DNA of 58,081 nt from CAG-791 sp963629395 (lineage in GTDB: Bacteria > Bacillota > Clostridia > Lachnospirales > Lachnospiraceae), in the NCBI GenBank assembly GCA_963629395.1, contig CAVGIV010000007.1, forward strand, positions 1 to 58,081, given 5' to 3'. This document shows, piece after piece, positions 22,145-31,016 of the stretch (within the stretch, counting starts at the first letter, position 1; each line of letters opens with the position of its first letter). The position numbers and the translations under genes are program-made. The notes beneath the pieces were generated by a model. The model saw only the letters and a program-made list of their open reading frames with translations. It was not told the origin of the DNA and searched no databases.

Positions 22145-24910
22145 ATGCAGTATAAAGGCGTCAATGAGCTGCGAGAGCTGTTTCTGTCCTTTTTTGAGGA
22201 GAAAGGGTGCCTGCGCCTGGGGAGCTTTTCGCTGGTTCCGCACAATGACACATCGCTTCTGATTATCAATTCCGGCATGGCTCCGATGAAGCCCTGGTTT
22301 ACCGGACAGGAGATTCCGCCCAGACGCAGAGTCACCACCTGCCAGAAGTGCATCCGCACCGGCGATCTGGAGAACGTAGGCAAGACTGCCCGTCACGGCA
22401 CCTATTTTGAAATGCTGGGCAACTTCTCCTTTGGAGACTATTTCAAGAAGGAAGCCATTCCGTGGGCCTGGGAGTTCCTGACAGAGAGAGTGGGACTGGA
22501 TCCGGACCGTCTGTATCCGTCTGTGTACGTGGATGATGATGAAGCCTACAACATCTGGCTCAACGATATGCACATCCCGGCAGAGCGTATCTATAAGTTC
22601 GGCAAGGAAGACAATTTCTGGGAGCACGGCTCCGGCCCCTGCGGTCCCTGCTCCGAGATTTACTATGACCGCGGTGAGAAATACGGCAACGGACCGGACG
22701 ATGTCATGGGCGGCGAAGGCGACCGCTTCATGGAGGTCTGGAACATCGTGTTCACCCAGTTCAATAACGACGGCAAGAACAACTACACCGATCTGGACCA
22801 GAAGAACATCGATACAGGCATGGGACTGGAGCGTCTGGCGGTTGCAGTGCAGGATGTCGGATCGATTTTCGATGTCGACACCGTAAAGTCCCTGCGCGAT
22901 CTGATCTGCGAGCTGGCAGGCGGAATCTCCTATGAGCAGGAGGGAACCTACGACTCGGATGTATCGGTTCGTATCTGCACGGACCATGCAAGAGCCATGA
23001 CCTTTATGATCTCGGACGGCATCATGCCCTCCAACAACGGCCGTGGCTATGTGCTGCGCCGCATCATCCGCCGTGCGGTACGTCACGGAAGAAAGCTCGG
23101 TATCAGCGGCTCCTTCCTGCCGACGCTGGCAATGAAGGTTATTGAGACCTCCAGTGACGGCTATCCGGAGCTGGAAGAGAAGAAGGACTTCATCCTGAAC
23201 GTTGTTCGCGCTGAGGAAGAGAAGTTCGAGAAGACCTATGAGCAGGGTATGGAGATCCTTGCACAGATGGAGGAGGCTCTGACAGCCAAGGGCGAGAAGG
23301 AGCTTTCCGGCGAGAACGCATTCAAGCTCTACGACACCTATGGATTCCCGATTGATAATACCAGAGAGATCCTGGAGGAAAAGGGCTTTACCGTTGACGA
23401 GGCCGGGTTTGAAGCAGCAATGACTCACCAGCGCGAGCAGGCAAGATCCGACCGTGAGCGATCCGGAAAGGCGGCAACCTACATGGGAGCTGCTGCAACC
23501 ATCTATGAAGAGATGGATCCGGCACTGACATCGAGCTTTGTCGGCTATGACAAGACCACAGCGGAGTCGGAGATCATCGCAATTGCATCTCTGCCGTCCC
23601 TTTCCGGTGATGAAAACGGTGAGGAGGACAGCGTCGCTACGGCACTTTCTGACGGACAATACGGCGCGATCATCACGAAGGAAACGCCGTTCTACGCCAC
23701 CATGGGCGGTCAGGTCGGCGATAAGGGTATGATCATGCTTGCTTCTGACAGCAAGGAGACGGGAGCCGCCAAGGCCAGTGCAGAAGAAAAGGCTAAAGAG
23801 GCAGCACTCGGCAAGGGCGCAGCTCTGTTCGAGGTCGTTTCCACTGAACATGTTGCCGGCGGCAAGATTGCGCACATTGGCCGCGTGGTCAGCGGAATGC
23901 TGAAGGTTGGAGATAGGGTGGTTCTGAAGGCTGATGAGAAAGCCCGCCTGGCAACCTGCCGCAACCATTCCGCAACACACCTTCTTCAGAAGGCTCTCCG
24001 TGAGGTTCTGGGTACGCATGTGGAACAGGCCGGATCCTACCAGGATACCGACCGCACACGCTTTGACTTCTCTCACTTCCAGGCGATGACCAGGGAAGAG
24101 CTGCAGAAGGTGGAAGACCTTGTTAATGACAAAATAGCAGAGTCCCTGCCGGTTGTGACACAGGTGATGACGCTGGAGGAGGCCAAAAAGACCGGCGCAA
24201 TGGCACTCTTTGGCGAGAAGTACGGTGACAGCGTTCGCGTAGTGAAGATGGGTGACTGGTCCATCGAGCTGTGCGGCGGTACACATGTAGCCAACACCAA
24301 TCAGATCGGTTCCTTCAAGATTCTCTCGGAGAACGGTGTTGCAGCCGGCGTTCGCCGGATTGAAGCGCTGACGGGTGACAATGTCCGGGAGTATTATGAA
24401 AATCTGGAGCGTGAGCTTCTGGAAGCAGCAGAGCTTGTAAAGGCAACCCCCTCTACACTGGCAGAGAGAATTAAAGCGCTGCAGAAGGAACTCAAGGAAG
24501 TGAAATCCGAAAACGAGTCCATGAAGGCCAAGGAGGCCCAGGCGAGCCTTGGAAATGTAATGGACAGTGTACAGGAGATTGCAGGCGTGCCGTTCATCGC
24601 GGCCCACGTTTCCGGCGTCGATATGAATGAGCTGCGCGGCCTTGGCGATGAGCTAAAGGGCAAGCTCCAAGGCGGCGTGATCGTCCTGATCTCGGACAAG
24701 GACGGCAAGGTGAGCCTTGTTGCTATGGCTTCGGACGAAGCAATGAAGAAGGGTGCTCATGCCGGGAATCTGGTTAAGGGCATCGCCAAGGAAGTCGGAG
24801 GCGGCGGCGGTGGCCGTCCGAATATGGCCCAGGCCGGCGGCAAGAACCCCGCAGGCATCGATAAGGCTCTCGAGGAGGCGCGGCGCGTCCTTGCAGAGCA
24901 GCTGGCCTAA
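22145..24910 (+). CDS. alaS: Alanyl-tRNA synthetase
   Basis: AlaRS charges tRNA-Ala, and also tmRNA, by recognising the G3-U70 pair. The 921-residue protein opens with GVNELRELFLSFFEEKGCLRL and contains SGMAPMKPWFTG, GNFSFGDYFKKEAI and GRGYVLRRIIRRAVRHG in the catalytic core. The editing domain zinc motif HSATH near residue 620 and CGGTH near 720 removes Ser and Gly mischarging. The C-Ala tail with a six-Gly run follows. The protein is about 45 residues longer than E. coli AlaRS, owing partly to an Ala/Lys/Glu-rich insert near 540-560. GAGGAAATAAAC precedes ATG 22145. It forms a synthetase pair with glyQS. Confidence 0.97.
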   Translation: MQYKGVNELRELFLSFFEEKGCLRLGSFSLVPHNDTSLLIINSGMAPMKPWFTGQEIPPRRRVTTCQKCIRTGDLENVGKTARHGTYFEMLGNFSFGDYFKKEAIPWAWEFLTERVGLDPDRLYPSVYVDDDEAYNIWLNDMHIPAERIYKFGKEDNFWEHGSGPCGPCSEIYYDRGEKYGNGPDDVMGGEGDRFMEVWNIVFTQFNNDGKNNYTDLDQKNIDTGMGLERLAVAVQDVGSIFDVDTVKSLRDLICELAGGISYEQEGTYDSDVSVRICTDHARAMTFMISDGIMPSNNGRGYVLRRIIRRAVRHGRKLGISGSFLPTLAMKVIETSSDGYPELEEKKDFILNVVRAEEEKFEKTYEQGMEILAQMEEALTAKGEKELSGENAFKLYDTYGFPIDNTREILEEKGFTVDEAGFEAAMTHQREQARSDRERSGKAATYMGAAATIYEEMDPALTSSFVGYDKTTAESEIIAIASLPSLSGDENGEEDSVATALSDGQYGAIITKETPFYATMGGQVGDKGMIMLASDSKETGAAKASAEEKAKEAALGKGAALFEVVSTEHVAGGKIAHIGRVVSGMLKVGDRVVLKADEKARLATCRNHSATHLLQKALREVLGTHVEQAGSYQDTDRTRFDFSHFQAMTREELQKVEDLVNDKIAESLPVVTQVMTLEEAKKTGAMALFGEKYGDSVRVVKMGDWSIELCGGTHVANTNQIGSFKILSENGVAAGVRRIEALTGDNVREYYENLERELLEAAELVKATPSTLAERIKALQKELKEVKSENESMKAKEAQASLGNVMDSVQEIAGVPFIAAHVSGVDMNELRGLGDELKGKLQGGVIVLISDKDGKVSLVAMASDEAMKKGAHAGNLVKGIAKEVGGGGGGRPNMAQAGGKNPAGIDKALEEARRVLAEQLA

Positions 24911-24945
24911 CTTTCGGTCCATCTTGATTTTCCTTCGGAAAACCC

Positions 24946-24974
24946 TTTACAAAGAACCATAAGTCGCATATAAT
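24946..24974 (+). promoter_or_regulatory. Strong promoter of rpsU
   Basis: TTTACA at 24946-24951, a 17-base spacer and a perfect TATAAT at 24969-24974 lie 120 bases upstream of rpsU. The 5' untranslated region between contains no recognised riboswitch. Confidence 0.85.
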
Positions 24975-25094
24975 TCGATTTGTGCTTTTTTGAAATGGTA
25001 ATCGCACAGAGAAACCCATCAGCCAGCTGCAGACGGAGGAGATTGTCTTTTCCGGTGGTGCAGGCGGAACGGGACTGAAGGGAGGGTAGAAGAA

Positions 25095-25271
25095 ATGTCT
25101 AGCGTAATCGTAAAAGAGAATGAGACTTTGGACAGCGCACTGCGTCGTTTCAAGAGAAGCTGCGCAAAGGCGGGAATCCAGCAGGAAATCCGCAAGAGGG
25201 AGCATTACGAGAAGCCCAGCGTAAAGCGCAAGAAGAAGTCTGAGGCTGCAAGAAAGAGAAAGTACAACTGA
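25095..25271 (+). CDS. rpsU: 30S ribosomal protein S21
   Basis: This 58-residue protein has the S21 pattern: SSVIVKENETLDSALRRFKR, then a very basic helix (KRKKKSEAARKRKYN) at the C-terminus. S21 sits near the anti-Shine-Dalgarno region on the 30S platform and aids initiation. GGAGGG at 25081 stands eight bases before ATG 25095. It has its own strong promoter and a terminator, so it is a separate transcription unit with possible read-through to scpA. Confidence 0.95.
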   Translation: MSSVIVKENETLDSALRRFKRSCAKAGIQQEIRKREHYEKPSVKRKKKSEAARKRKYN

Positions 25272-25327
25272 TTCAGGGTTCCGTAAGGGCATTGCGTCAG
25301 CTGCACAGAATATCTGAACAGCAAATG

Positions 25328-25369
25328 AGATCTCCTGATACATGGTTGCATGTGTCAGGGGATCTTTTA
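25328..25369 (+). terminator. Terminator after rpsU
   Basis: A 17-bp stem (AGATCTCCTGATACATG with two mismatched or wobble positions in the right arm) and a four-base loop are followed by TTTT. It lies 57 bases after rpsU and 16 bases before the scpA start, where a partly leaky stop would let scpA be transcribed. Confidence 0.8.
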
Positions 25370-25384
25370 CTTTGGAAAGAGACG

Positions 25385-26167
25385 ATGGAACTGGAATTCA
25401 AGCTGGAGAAATTTGAGGGTCCCCTGGACCTTCTTTTGCATTTGATCGACAAGAACAAGGTGGATATCTACGACATCCCCATTGCAGAGATCACCGATCA
25501 ATATATGGATTATGTGCGGCAGATGGAAGAGGAGGATATGGATGTCATGAGTGAGTTTCTCGTCATGGCAGCAACGCTTCTGGACATCAAATGCCGCATG
25601 CTCCTGCCCAAAGAGGTGGATGAAGAGGGCGAAGAGGAGGATCCGAGAGCCGAGCTTGTACAAAAGCTACTGGAATACAAAATGTACAAATACATGTCGG
25701 CCGAGCTGCGCGACATGGGAGCCTGTGCCGATCAAACTCTCTACCGCAAGAAGAACCTCCCGAAGGAGGTTAAAAACTACCTGCCGCCCATCAATTATGA
25801 AGAGCTGATCGGGGATACCACACTGGCAAGGCTGAACGATATTTTTCAGGATATCCTGAAGCGGCAGAAATACCGCGTGGATCCGGTTCGTTCACAGTTC
25901 GGCCGCATTGAGAAGGAAGAGGTGGACCTTACGGCCAAGGAGCTGTTCATCAAGGCATATCTCAACTCCCACAGGGACACGGATTTTCGCACGCTTCTGG
26001 AGGAGCAGCACTCGAAGGACGAGGTGATTGTCACCTTTCTGGTCGTTCTGGAGCTGATGAAAACCGGCAGCATTGAGATTCAGCAGGAGGAGCTGTTCGG
26101 CGATATCTCCATCCACGTGGTGAAGGATATCGCGGCGGAGTCTGATTTGGCAGGAGAGTTCGGGTGA
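25385..26167 (+). CDS. scpA: Segregation and condensation protein ScpA
   Basis: ScpA is the kleisin that bridges the SMC heads in the bacterial condensin and helps chromosome segregation. The 260-residue protein begins with the signature KLEKFEGPLDLLLHLIDKNKVDIYDIPIAEIT and has the acidic linker DEEGEEEDPR near residue 80-90. The C-terminal winged helix binds Smc (VTFLVVLELMKTGSIEIQQEELFGDI). ATG 25385 follows GGAAAGAGACG; a longer frame from 25292 would run through the rpsU terminator and is rejected. scpB follows 95 bases later across a family A repeat. Confidence 0.95.
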   Translation: MELEFKLEKFEGPLDLLLHLIDKNKVDIYDIPIAEITDQYMDYVRQMEEEDMDVMSEFLVMAATLLDIKCRMLLPKEVDEEGEEEDPRAELVQKLLEYKMYKYMSAELRDMGACADQTLYRKKNLPKEVKNYLPPINYEELIGDTTLARLNDIFQDILKRQKYRVDPVRSQFGRIEKEEVDLTAKELFIKAYLNSHRDTDFRTLLEEQHSKDEVIVTFLVVLELMKTGSIEIQQEELFGDISIHVVKDIAAESDLAGEFG

Positions 26168-26177
26168 CATGCAGCGC

Positions 26178-26240
26178 CCATCTTGAATTTGATACTCGTA
26201 ATGCCTGCTCGTGCAGGCACCACTACAAATAAAAATTAGC
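26178..26240 (-). repeat. Family A palindromic repeat between scpA and scpB
   Basis: A variant of the 18-base palindrome lies at 26202-26219, followed by ACCACTACAAATAAAAAT. This is the reverse complement of the family A flank at 4248-4265 and 48694-48711. The preceding TCTTGAATTTGATACTCG is shared in part with 26950-26975 and 51717-51735. It separates two genes that are normally adjacent. Confidence 0.75.
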
Positions 26241-26262
26241 TGCATGTTTAAGAGGAATACTT

Positions 26263-26895
26263 ATGGAAGAAGAAAAAGTGGAAACCCAAGGAGAAATCCG
26301 GGGCGAAGAGGAAGTGGAAAGCACTGCAACGGACGAACAGCTGATGGCGGCCGTAGAGGCGATCCTTTTTACGATGGGAGAATCCGTAGAGATTTCGGCC
26401 ATTGCCAAGGCTCTGGAGGTTAAGACAACGCGCATTCGCCAGATCTTAAAGCGCCTCCAGAAAAAATACGACGCCCCCTCCCGGGGAATCATGCTCCAGC
26501 AGTTTGAGGATGCCGTACAGATGTCTACCAAGCCGGAGCAATACGAGAATCTGATCAAAATTGCAAAGGTTCCGAAGAAAATGACCCTCTCGGACTCGGT
26601 GATCGAGACCCTCTCCATTGTTGCCTACAAGCAGCCGATCACGAAGATCGAGGTGGAGGGCATCCGCGGCGTATCCTGTGATTATGCCATTAACAAGCTC
26701 CTGGAATACGATCTGATCAAGGAGCTGGGCAGAAAGGACGCACCGGGACGCCCGATTCTGTTCGGCACGACGGAGCAGTTTTTACGCTCCTTCGGGGTTA
26801 AAAATCTGACCGAGCTACCGTCTCTGAATTCTGTCCAGGTGGAAGAGTTTAAGGAGGAGGCAGAGGCGGAGGTGGACGATCGCCTCGGGATCTGA
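26263..26895 (+). CDS. scpB: Segregation and condensation protein ScpB
   Basis: ScpB forms a dimer that binds ScpA within the SMC complex. The 210-residue protein has an acidic N-terminal extension (residues 1-25, EEEKVETQGEIRGEEEVEST) before the first winged helix (LMAAVEAILFTMGESVEISAIAKALEV). The second winged helix includes ETLSIVAYKQPITKIEVEGIRGVSCDYAINKLLE and GRPILFGTTEQFLRSFGV; the latter matches the ScpB hallmark. AAGAGGAATACTT precedes ATG 26263. Confidence 0.95.
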   Translation: MEEEKVETQGEIRGEEEVESTATDEQLMAAVEAILFTMGESVEISAIAKALEVKTTRIRQILKRLQKKYDAPSRGIMLQQFEDAVQMSTKPEQYENLIKIAKVPKKMTLSDSVIETLSIVAYKQPITKIEVEGIRGVSCDYAINKLLEYDLIKELGRKDAPGRPILFGTTEQFLRSFGVKNLTELPSLNSVQVEEFKEEAEAEVDDRLGI

Positions 26896-26937
26896 TGCAT
26901 TTTCTGAAAATCGGACACATCCGGCGAGCTAAATTAT

Positions 26938-26991
26938 GTCTGCCAGCACCCATCTCGATTCTGATACTCGAAAATGCCGGGTGGCAGAATG
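26938..26991 (+). repeat. Hairpin related to families A and B
   Basis: GTCTGCCAGCACCC and GGGTGGCAGAA can pair around CTGATACTCGAAAATGCC. Part of the loop matches the sequence beside the family A copy at 26185-26203. It lies between scpB and the carboxyltransferase gene, upstream of a possible promoter. Confidence 0.55.
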
Positions 26992-27021
26992 TCCAATTGC
27001 TGACAATTTTTTAACAGATTC

Positions 27022-27053
27022 TTGTACGCAATCGCAGTGGCGTATGTTACAAT
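27022..27053 (+). promoter_or_regulatory. Probable extended -10 promoter of the decarboxylase cluster
   Basis: TACAAT at 27048-27053 is preceded by TGT, giving an extended -10. The only -35-like hexamer, TTGTAC at 27022, is 20 bases away, which is long. The start point would be about 85 bases before the carboxyltransferase gene. Confidence 0.5.
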
Positions 27054-27146
27054 ACAGCCTAGCGCAGTGACATAGGGCGGAGTCTGTCTGCAAGGGCGGG
27101 GGAAGCTCTGTGTTTCAACGACATAAAATACATGGAGGTTCAAAGT

Positions 27147-28568
27147 ATGAGCAGTTCTTCAAAAGCGAGTGAGAGAATCAAGGCCTTGCTTGATGATAAC
27201 AGCTTTGTTGAAGTCGGCGCTCGTGTTACCGCACGGACGACCAATTTCAACATAAAGCCCGAACAGACTCCGTCTGACGGCGTTATCACCGGCTATGGCA
27301 CGATTGATGGCAATCTCGTGTTCGTCTACAGCCAGGATTCGGCTGTTCTGGGCGGATCCGTCGGAGAGATGCATGCCAGGAAAATCACCGGCCTGTACGA
27401 TCTCGCACTCAAGACAGGGGCACCCATTATCGGTCTTCTGGATTCCGCAGGTCTTCGCCTGCTGGAGGGTACCGATGCCCTGAACGCATTCGCATCCATC
27501 TATGCCAAGGAGGCAGAGGCTTCCGGCGTGATTCCGCAGATCGCAGCGGTATTCGGAACCTGCGGCGGCGGACTTGCCGTAGCAGCCGGCATGGCGGACT
27601 TTGCATTTATGGCTGAGGATGCCAAGCTTTTCGTGAACAGCCCCAATGCTCTTGCAGGCAACGCAGAGGACAAGAAGGACACAGCAGCTGCAGCCTATAA
27701 GGCAGAGGCTGGTGCCATCGATGGCTTCGGCAGCGAGAGCGAGGTAATTGCCAAGATCCGTGAGCTTGTTTCCATTCTTCCTTCCAACAATGAGGATGAG
27801 GCAGCCGGCGAATGTGATGATGATCTTAACCGCGCCAGCGCAAACGTTGCAGCTGGTATTGCAGATCCTTCGGTATCCGCAGCTGATCTTTCCGACAACA
27901 ATCTGTTCGTAGAGATTAAGGCAGCGGCTGCGAAGGAGATGGCAGTTGGCTTCATTAAGCTGGGCGGCGAGACCGTCGGCGTTGTAGCAAACCGCACCGC
28001 TTCCTACAATGAAAAGGGTGAGAAGGCAGAGGAGTTCAAGCCGGTTCTTACCGTTGGCGGTGCACAGAAGGCTGCTGACTTTGTGAACTTCTGCGATGCA
28101 TTCGAGATTCCGGTTGTTACGCTGACCAATGTAAAGGGCTTCTGCACCTGCGAGTGTGCCGAGAAGAAGATTGCCAAGGCAGCTGCCAAGCTTGCTGCAG
28201 CATTTGCTGGTGCAACCGTTCCGAAGGTGAACGTGGTGGTTGGCGATGCATTCGGAAGCGCATACACGGTTATGAATTCCAAGGCACTCGGCGCAGACAT
28301 CACTATGGCACTTCCCACTGCCCGCATCGGCCTGATGGATGCAGACCTTGCTGCAAAGGTTATCGCAGCAGGCAAGGATGCTGCTGAGGTTGCCAAGACT
28401 GCTGCTGAGTACAACGAGCTGCAGAATGGCATCGAGAGCGCAGCTGCTCATGGCTATGTAGACCAGATCGTAGAGCCGGCTGATCTTCGCAAGTACCTGA
28501 TCGGCGCACTGGAAATGCTCTATACCAAGAGAGAGGATCTTCCTGCCAAGAAGCATTTGACCGTTTGA
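27147..28568 (+). CDS. Divergent biotin-dependent carboxyltransferase (MmdA/12S-like)
   Basis: The 473-residue product has the two crotonase-fold halves of acyl-CoA carboxyltransferases. The first half shows VFVYSQDSAVLGGSVGEMHARKI, GLLDSAGLRLLEG and FGTCGGGLAVAAG. The second shows AADFVNFCDAFEIPVVTLTNVKGF and VVVGDAFGSAYTVMNSKALGAD. Several normally fixed positions differ from MmdA: DSAGLRLLEG for DSGGARIQEG and NVKGF for DVPGF. It is about 40 residues shorter than MmdA. Codon use is strongly biased, pointing to high expression. ATG 27147 has GGAGG eight bases upstream; ATG 27132 overlaps that SD. It heads a five-gene sodium-pump cluster, so it may accept or donate the carboxyl of the shared biotin carrier; its substrate is unknown. 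Confidence 0.82.
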   Translation: MSSSSKASERIKALLDDNSFVEVGARVTARTTNFNIKPEQTPSDGVITGYGTIDGNLVFVYSQDSAVLGGSVGEMHARKITGLYDLALKTGAPIIGLLDSAGLRLLEGTDALNAFASIYAKEAEASGVIPQIAAVFGTCGGGLAVAAGMADFAFMAEDAKLFVNSPNALAGNAEDKKDTAAAAYKAEAGAIDGFGSESEVIAKIRELVSILPSNNEDEAAGECDDDLNRASANVAAGIADPSVSAADLSDNNLFVEIKAAAAKEMAVGFIKLGGETVGVVANRTASYNEKGEKAEEFKPVLTVGGAQKAADFVNFCDAFEIPVVTLTNVKGFCTCECAEKKIAKAAAKLAAAFAGATVPKVNVVVGDAFGSAYTVMNSKALGADITMALPTARIGLMDADLAAKVIAAGKDAAEVAKTAAEYNELQNGIESAAAHGYVDQIVEPADLRKYLIGALEMLYTKREDLPAKKHLTV

Positions 28569-28588
28569 TGGAGAGGAGACACTATACG

Positions 28589-29329
28589 ATGAAGAAATTT
28601 GTTTCAATTTGTGCTGTCATCTCCTGTGTCTTTGCACTTACTGCATGTGGCGGAACCGAAGCGAATACCTTAAGCGGCACGCCGGTGGATGCCTCGATGG
28701 AATCAAGCATCATTTCTTACGGTGAGAACCTTGTGGCGGAGATGGATGCCATTGTCCGCAGCGGAGCAACGGATCAGTATTCCAGCGATGCTGTATTCGG
28801 ACCGGCTCTTAACACCTATGAGAATTCCATCAATGACATCGGTGAGGTTCAGGGCTACGACAACGAGCAGGCGGTGACTACGGATGACGGCGATTACATG
28901 ATCAACATTGGAATCGACGGCACCGAGCACGACGCCGATGTTGTCATCACGGTCAGCGCGGAGGGAACACCTTCCAATGTGGCGACCAATGTTCGCTACA
29001 GCTTTGCAGAGCTGATGGAGCAGGCAGCGCTCAATACCATCCTCGGTATGGGCACGACCTTCATCATCCTGATTCTCCTGGCAGTGATCATTTCCTGCTT
29101 TGCATTTATTGGAAAGGCTCAGGAGAACAAGAAGAAAAAGGAGTCTGTGATCAAAGAGGCAGAGGCACCTGCAGCGGAGCCTGCGGCAGTCGTGGAGACG
29201 GGTGCTGTGGCATCGGATGATGGCGAGCTGATCGCAGTGATTGCTGCTGCCATTGCAGCCAGCGAGGGACAGACAACAACGGACGGATTTGTAGTACGCT
29301 CCATCCGCAAGTCACGCAGAAAATTCTAA
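28589..29329 (+). CDS. OadG-like gamma subunit with an added lipoprotein domain
   Basis: The 246-residue product starts with a lipoprotein signal (ISCVFALTAC, Cys 20). An extracytoplasmic part of about 130 residues follows, then a membrane span at about 157-180 (TILGMGTTFIILILLAVIISCF). The C-terminus (GELIAVIAAAIAASEG...FVVRSIRKSRRKF) is typical of OadG/MmdD subunits of sodium-pumping decarboxylases. Ordinary OadG proteins are about 80-120 residues and lack the outer domain. In those enzymes this subunit anchors the carboxyltransferase to the membrane beta subunit. GAGAGGAG precedes ATG 28589, and the gene begins 20 bases after the carboxyltransferase stop. Confidence 0.78.
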   Translation: MKKFVSICAVISCVFALTACGGTEANTLSGTPVDASMESSIISYGENLVAEMDAIVRSGATDQYSSDAVFGPALNTYENSINDIGEVQGYDNEQAVTTDDGDYMINIGIDGTEHDADVVITVSAEGTPSNVATNVRYSFAELMEQAALNTILGMGTTFIILILLAVIISCFAFIGKAQENKKKKESVIKEAEAPAAEPAAVVETGAVASDDGELIAVIAAAIAASEGQTTTDGFVVRSIRKSRRKF

Positions 29330-29404
29330 ACGGAGAACAGACATTACAGTATCGCAGATTCTCCCTAGTGTTGCCGCAGACGCACTGCGGCAGGAAAGGA
29401 TACC

Positions 29405-29785
29405 ATGAAAAACTATACCATTACGGTGAATGGAACCGCTTATGATGTAACTGTAGAAGAGACCGGCGCATCCGCTGCACCTGCAGCTCCCAAGGCTGCA
29501 GCAGCACCTGCTCCGAAGGCTGCAGCTCCTGCAGCAGCACCTGCTCCGAAGGCTGCAGCAGCCGGCGCAGGCTCTGTAAAGATTGAGGCTGGTGCAGCAG
29601 GTAAGGTCTTCAAGATTGAGAAGCAGGTCGGCGCTGCTGTCAAGAAGGGTGATCCGGTTGTCGTTGTCGAGGCAATGAAGATGGAGATCCCGATGGTTGC
29701 TCCGGAAGACGGAACCGTTGCATCCATCGACTGTGCAGTTGGCGATGCAGTTGAGGCCGGCGCTGTTCTGGCTACACTGAACTAA
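29405..29785 (+). CDS. Biotin carrier protein of a decarboxylase complex
   Basis: This 126-residue protein carries biotin on Lys 92 within the motif EAMKME. The N-terminus (KNYTITVNGTAYDVTVEE) and the long Ala/Pro/Lys linker (about residues 22-55) are typical of the gamma or 1.3S subunits of oxaloacetate decarboxylase, glutaconyl-CoA decarboxylase and transcarboxylase. The linker lets the biotin arm swing between carboxyltransferase and membrane subunit. GGAAAGGATACC precedes ATG 29405. A small hairpin (TGCCGCA/TGCGGCA) lies just upstream. It probably serves both the carboxyltransferase at 27147 and the one at 31017. Confidence 0.93.
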   Translation: MKNYTITVNGTAYDVTVEETGASAAPAAPKAAAAPAPKAAAPAAAPAPKAAAAGAGSVKIEAGAAGKVFKIEKQVGAAVKKGDPVVVVEAMKMEIPMVAPEDGTVASIDCAVGDAVEAGAVLATLN

Positions 29786-29849
29786 GTTATTGCCGGACGT
29801 TTTGTCCGCTTATACAGTCAATGACTTAATCAGGAGGTCTTAACAAGCT

Positions 29850-30992
29850 ATGGAATATATTGCAAATACTTTAACAAACCTAATCCATCAGACCGCCTTC
29901 ATGAACCTTAGCTGGGGCAACATCCTCATGATTGCCGTTGCCTGCGTTTTCCTGTATCTGGCAATTGCGCATGACTTTGAGCCGCTCCTTCTGGTGCCCA
30001 TCGCTTTCGGTATGCTGCTGGTGAATATCTATCCGGATATCATCGTTGCTCCTACCGAGACCGCGAATGGCGGACTGCTGTATTATTTCTACATTCTGGA
30101 TGAGTGGTCCATTCTGCCGTCCCTGATCTTCATGGGCGTCGGTGCAATGACCGACTTCGGTCCGCTGATTGCGAACCCGAAGAGCTTCCTTCTGGGAGCT
30201 GCTGCACAGTTCGGTATCTTTGCAGCATACTTCGGAGCCATCGCTCTTGGCTTCAACGGAAAGGCTGCAGCAGCCATTTCCATCATCGGCGGTGCTGACG
30301 GCCCGACCTCGATCTTCCTTTGCTCCAAGCTGGGACAGACTGAGCTCATGGGACCGATCGCAGTGGCAGCATATTCCTACATGTCGCTGGTGCCGATCAT
30401 TCAGCCGCCCATCATGAATCTCTTCACAACTAAGGAAGACCGCAAGATCAAGATGGAGCAGCTTCGCCCGGTATCTAAGCTGGAGAAGATCCTGTTCCCG
30501 ATCGTTGTTACGATCGTGGTCTGCATGCTGCTGCCTACCACAGCTCCGCTGATCGGTATGCTGATGCTCGGCAACCTCTTCCGCGAGTGCGGCGTGGTTC
30601 GTCAGCTCCAGGAGACCGCCAGCAACGCAATGATGTACATCGTTGTTATTCTGCTGGGTACCTCCGTTGGTGCTACCACCTCGGCTGAGGCATTCCTGAA
30701 TGTAACCACGCTGAAGATCGTTGCACTTGGTCTGATCGCATTTGCATTCGGAACTGCTGCCGGCGTCTGGTTCGGCCAGCTTATGAAGATCGCAACCCAC
30801 GGCAAGATCAATCCGCTGATCGGCTCTGCCGGTGTATCGGCCGTTCCGATGGCTGCACGTGTATCCCAGAAGGTCGGCGCCAAAGAGGATCCTACCAACT
30901 TCCTGCTGATGCATGCCATGGGACCGAACGTTGCAGGTGTTATCGGAACTGCAGTCGTAGCCGGTGTATTCATGGCCGTGTTTGGGATTTAA
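29850..30992 (+). CDS. oadB: Sodium-translocating decarboxylase beta subunit
   Basis: The 380-residue integral membrane protein matches OadB/MmdB/GcdB, which decarboxylates carboxybiotin and uses the energy to pump Na+ out of the cell. Many hydrophobic spans are present, together with the family blocks PSLIFMGVGAMTDFGPLIANP and IGGADGPTSIFLCSKL. The latter carries the Asp essential for Na+ coupling. The C-terminal FLLMHAMGPNVAGVIGTAVVAG block is also conserved. AGGAGGTCTTAACAAGCT precedes ATG 29850. It lies between the biotin carrier and the OadA-like gene, in the usual order for such pumps. Confidence 0.95.
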   Translation: MEYIANTLTNLIHQTAFMNLSWGNILMIAVACVFLYLAIAHDFEPLLLVPIAFGMLLVNIYPDIIVAPTETANGGLLYYFYILDEWSILPSLIFMGVGAMTDFGPLIANPKSFLLGAAAQFGIFAAYFGAIALGFNGKAAAAISIIGGADGPTSIFLCSKLGQTELMGPIAVAAYSYMSLVPIIQPPIMNLFTTKEDRKIKMEQLRPVSKLEKILFPIVVTIVVCMLLPTTAPLIGMLMLGNLFRECGVVRQLQETASNAMMYIVVILLGTSVGATTSAEAFLNVTTLKIVALGLIAFAFGTAAGVWFGQLMKIATHGKINPLIGSAGVSAVPMAARVSQKVGAKEDPTNFLLMHAMGPNVAGVIGTAVVAGVFMAVFGI

Positions 30993-31016
30993 GTAGTAGT
31001 ATTTAAGGAGATTACA

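Noticed and set aside
22124..24607. An 827-codon open frame antisense to alaS
   Set aside because: It mirrors the biased codon use of alaS, has no SD or family-like sequence, and is rich in Cys and His in the way antisense shadows are.
27159..28607. A 482-codon open frame antisense to the carboxyltransferase gene
   Set aside because: The composition is that of a codon-bias shadow and no domain was recognised.
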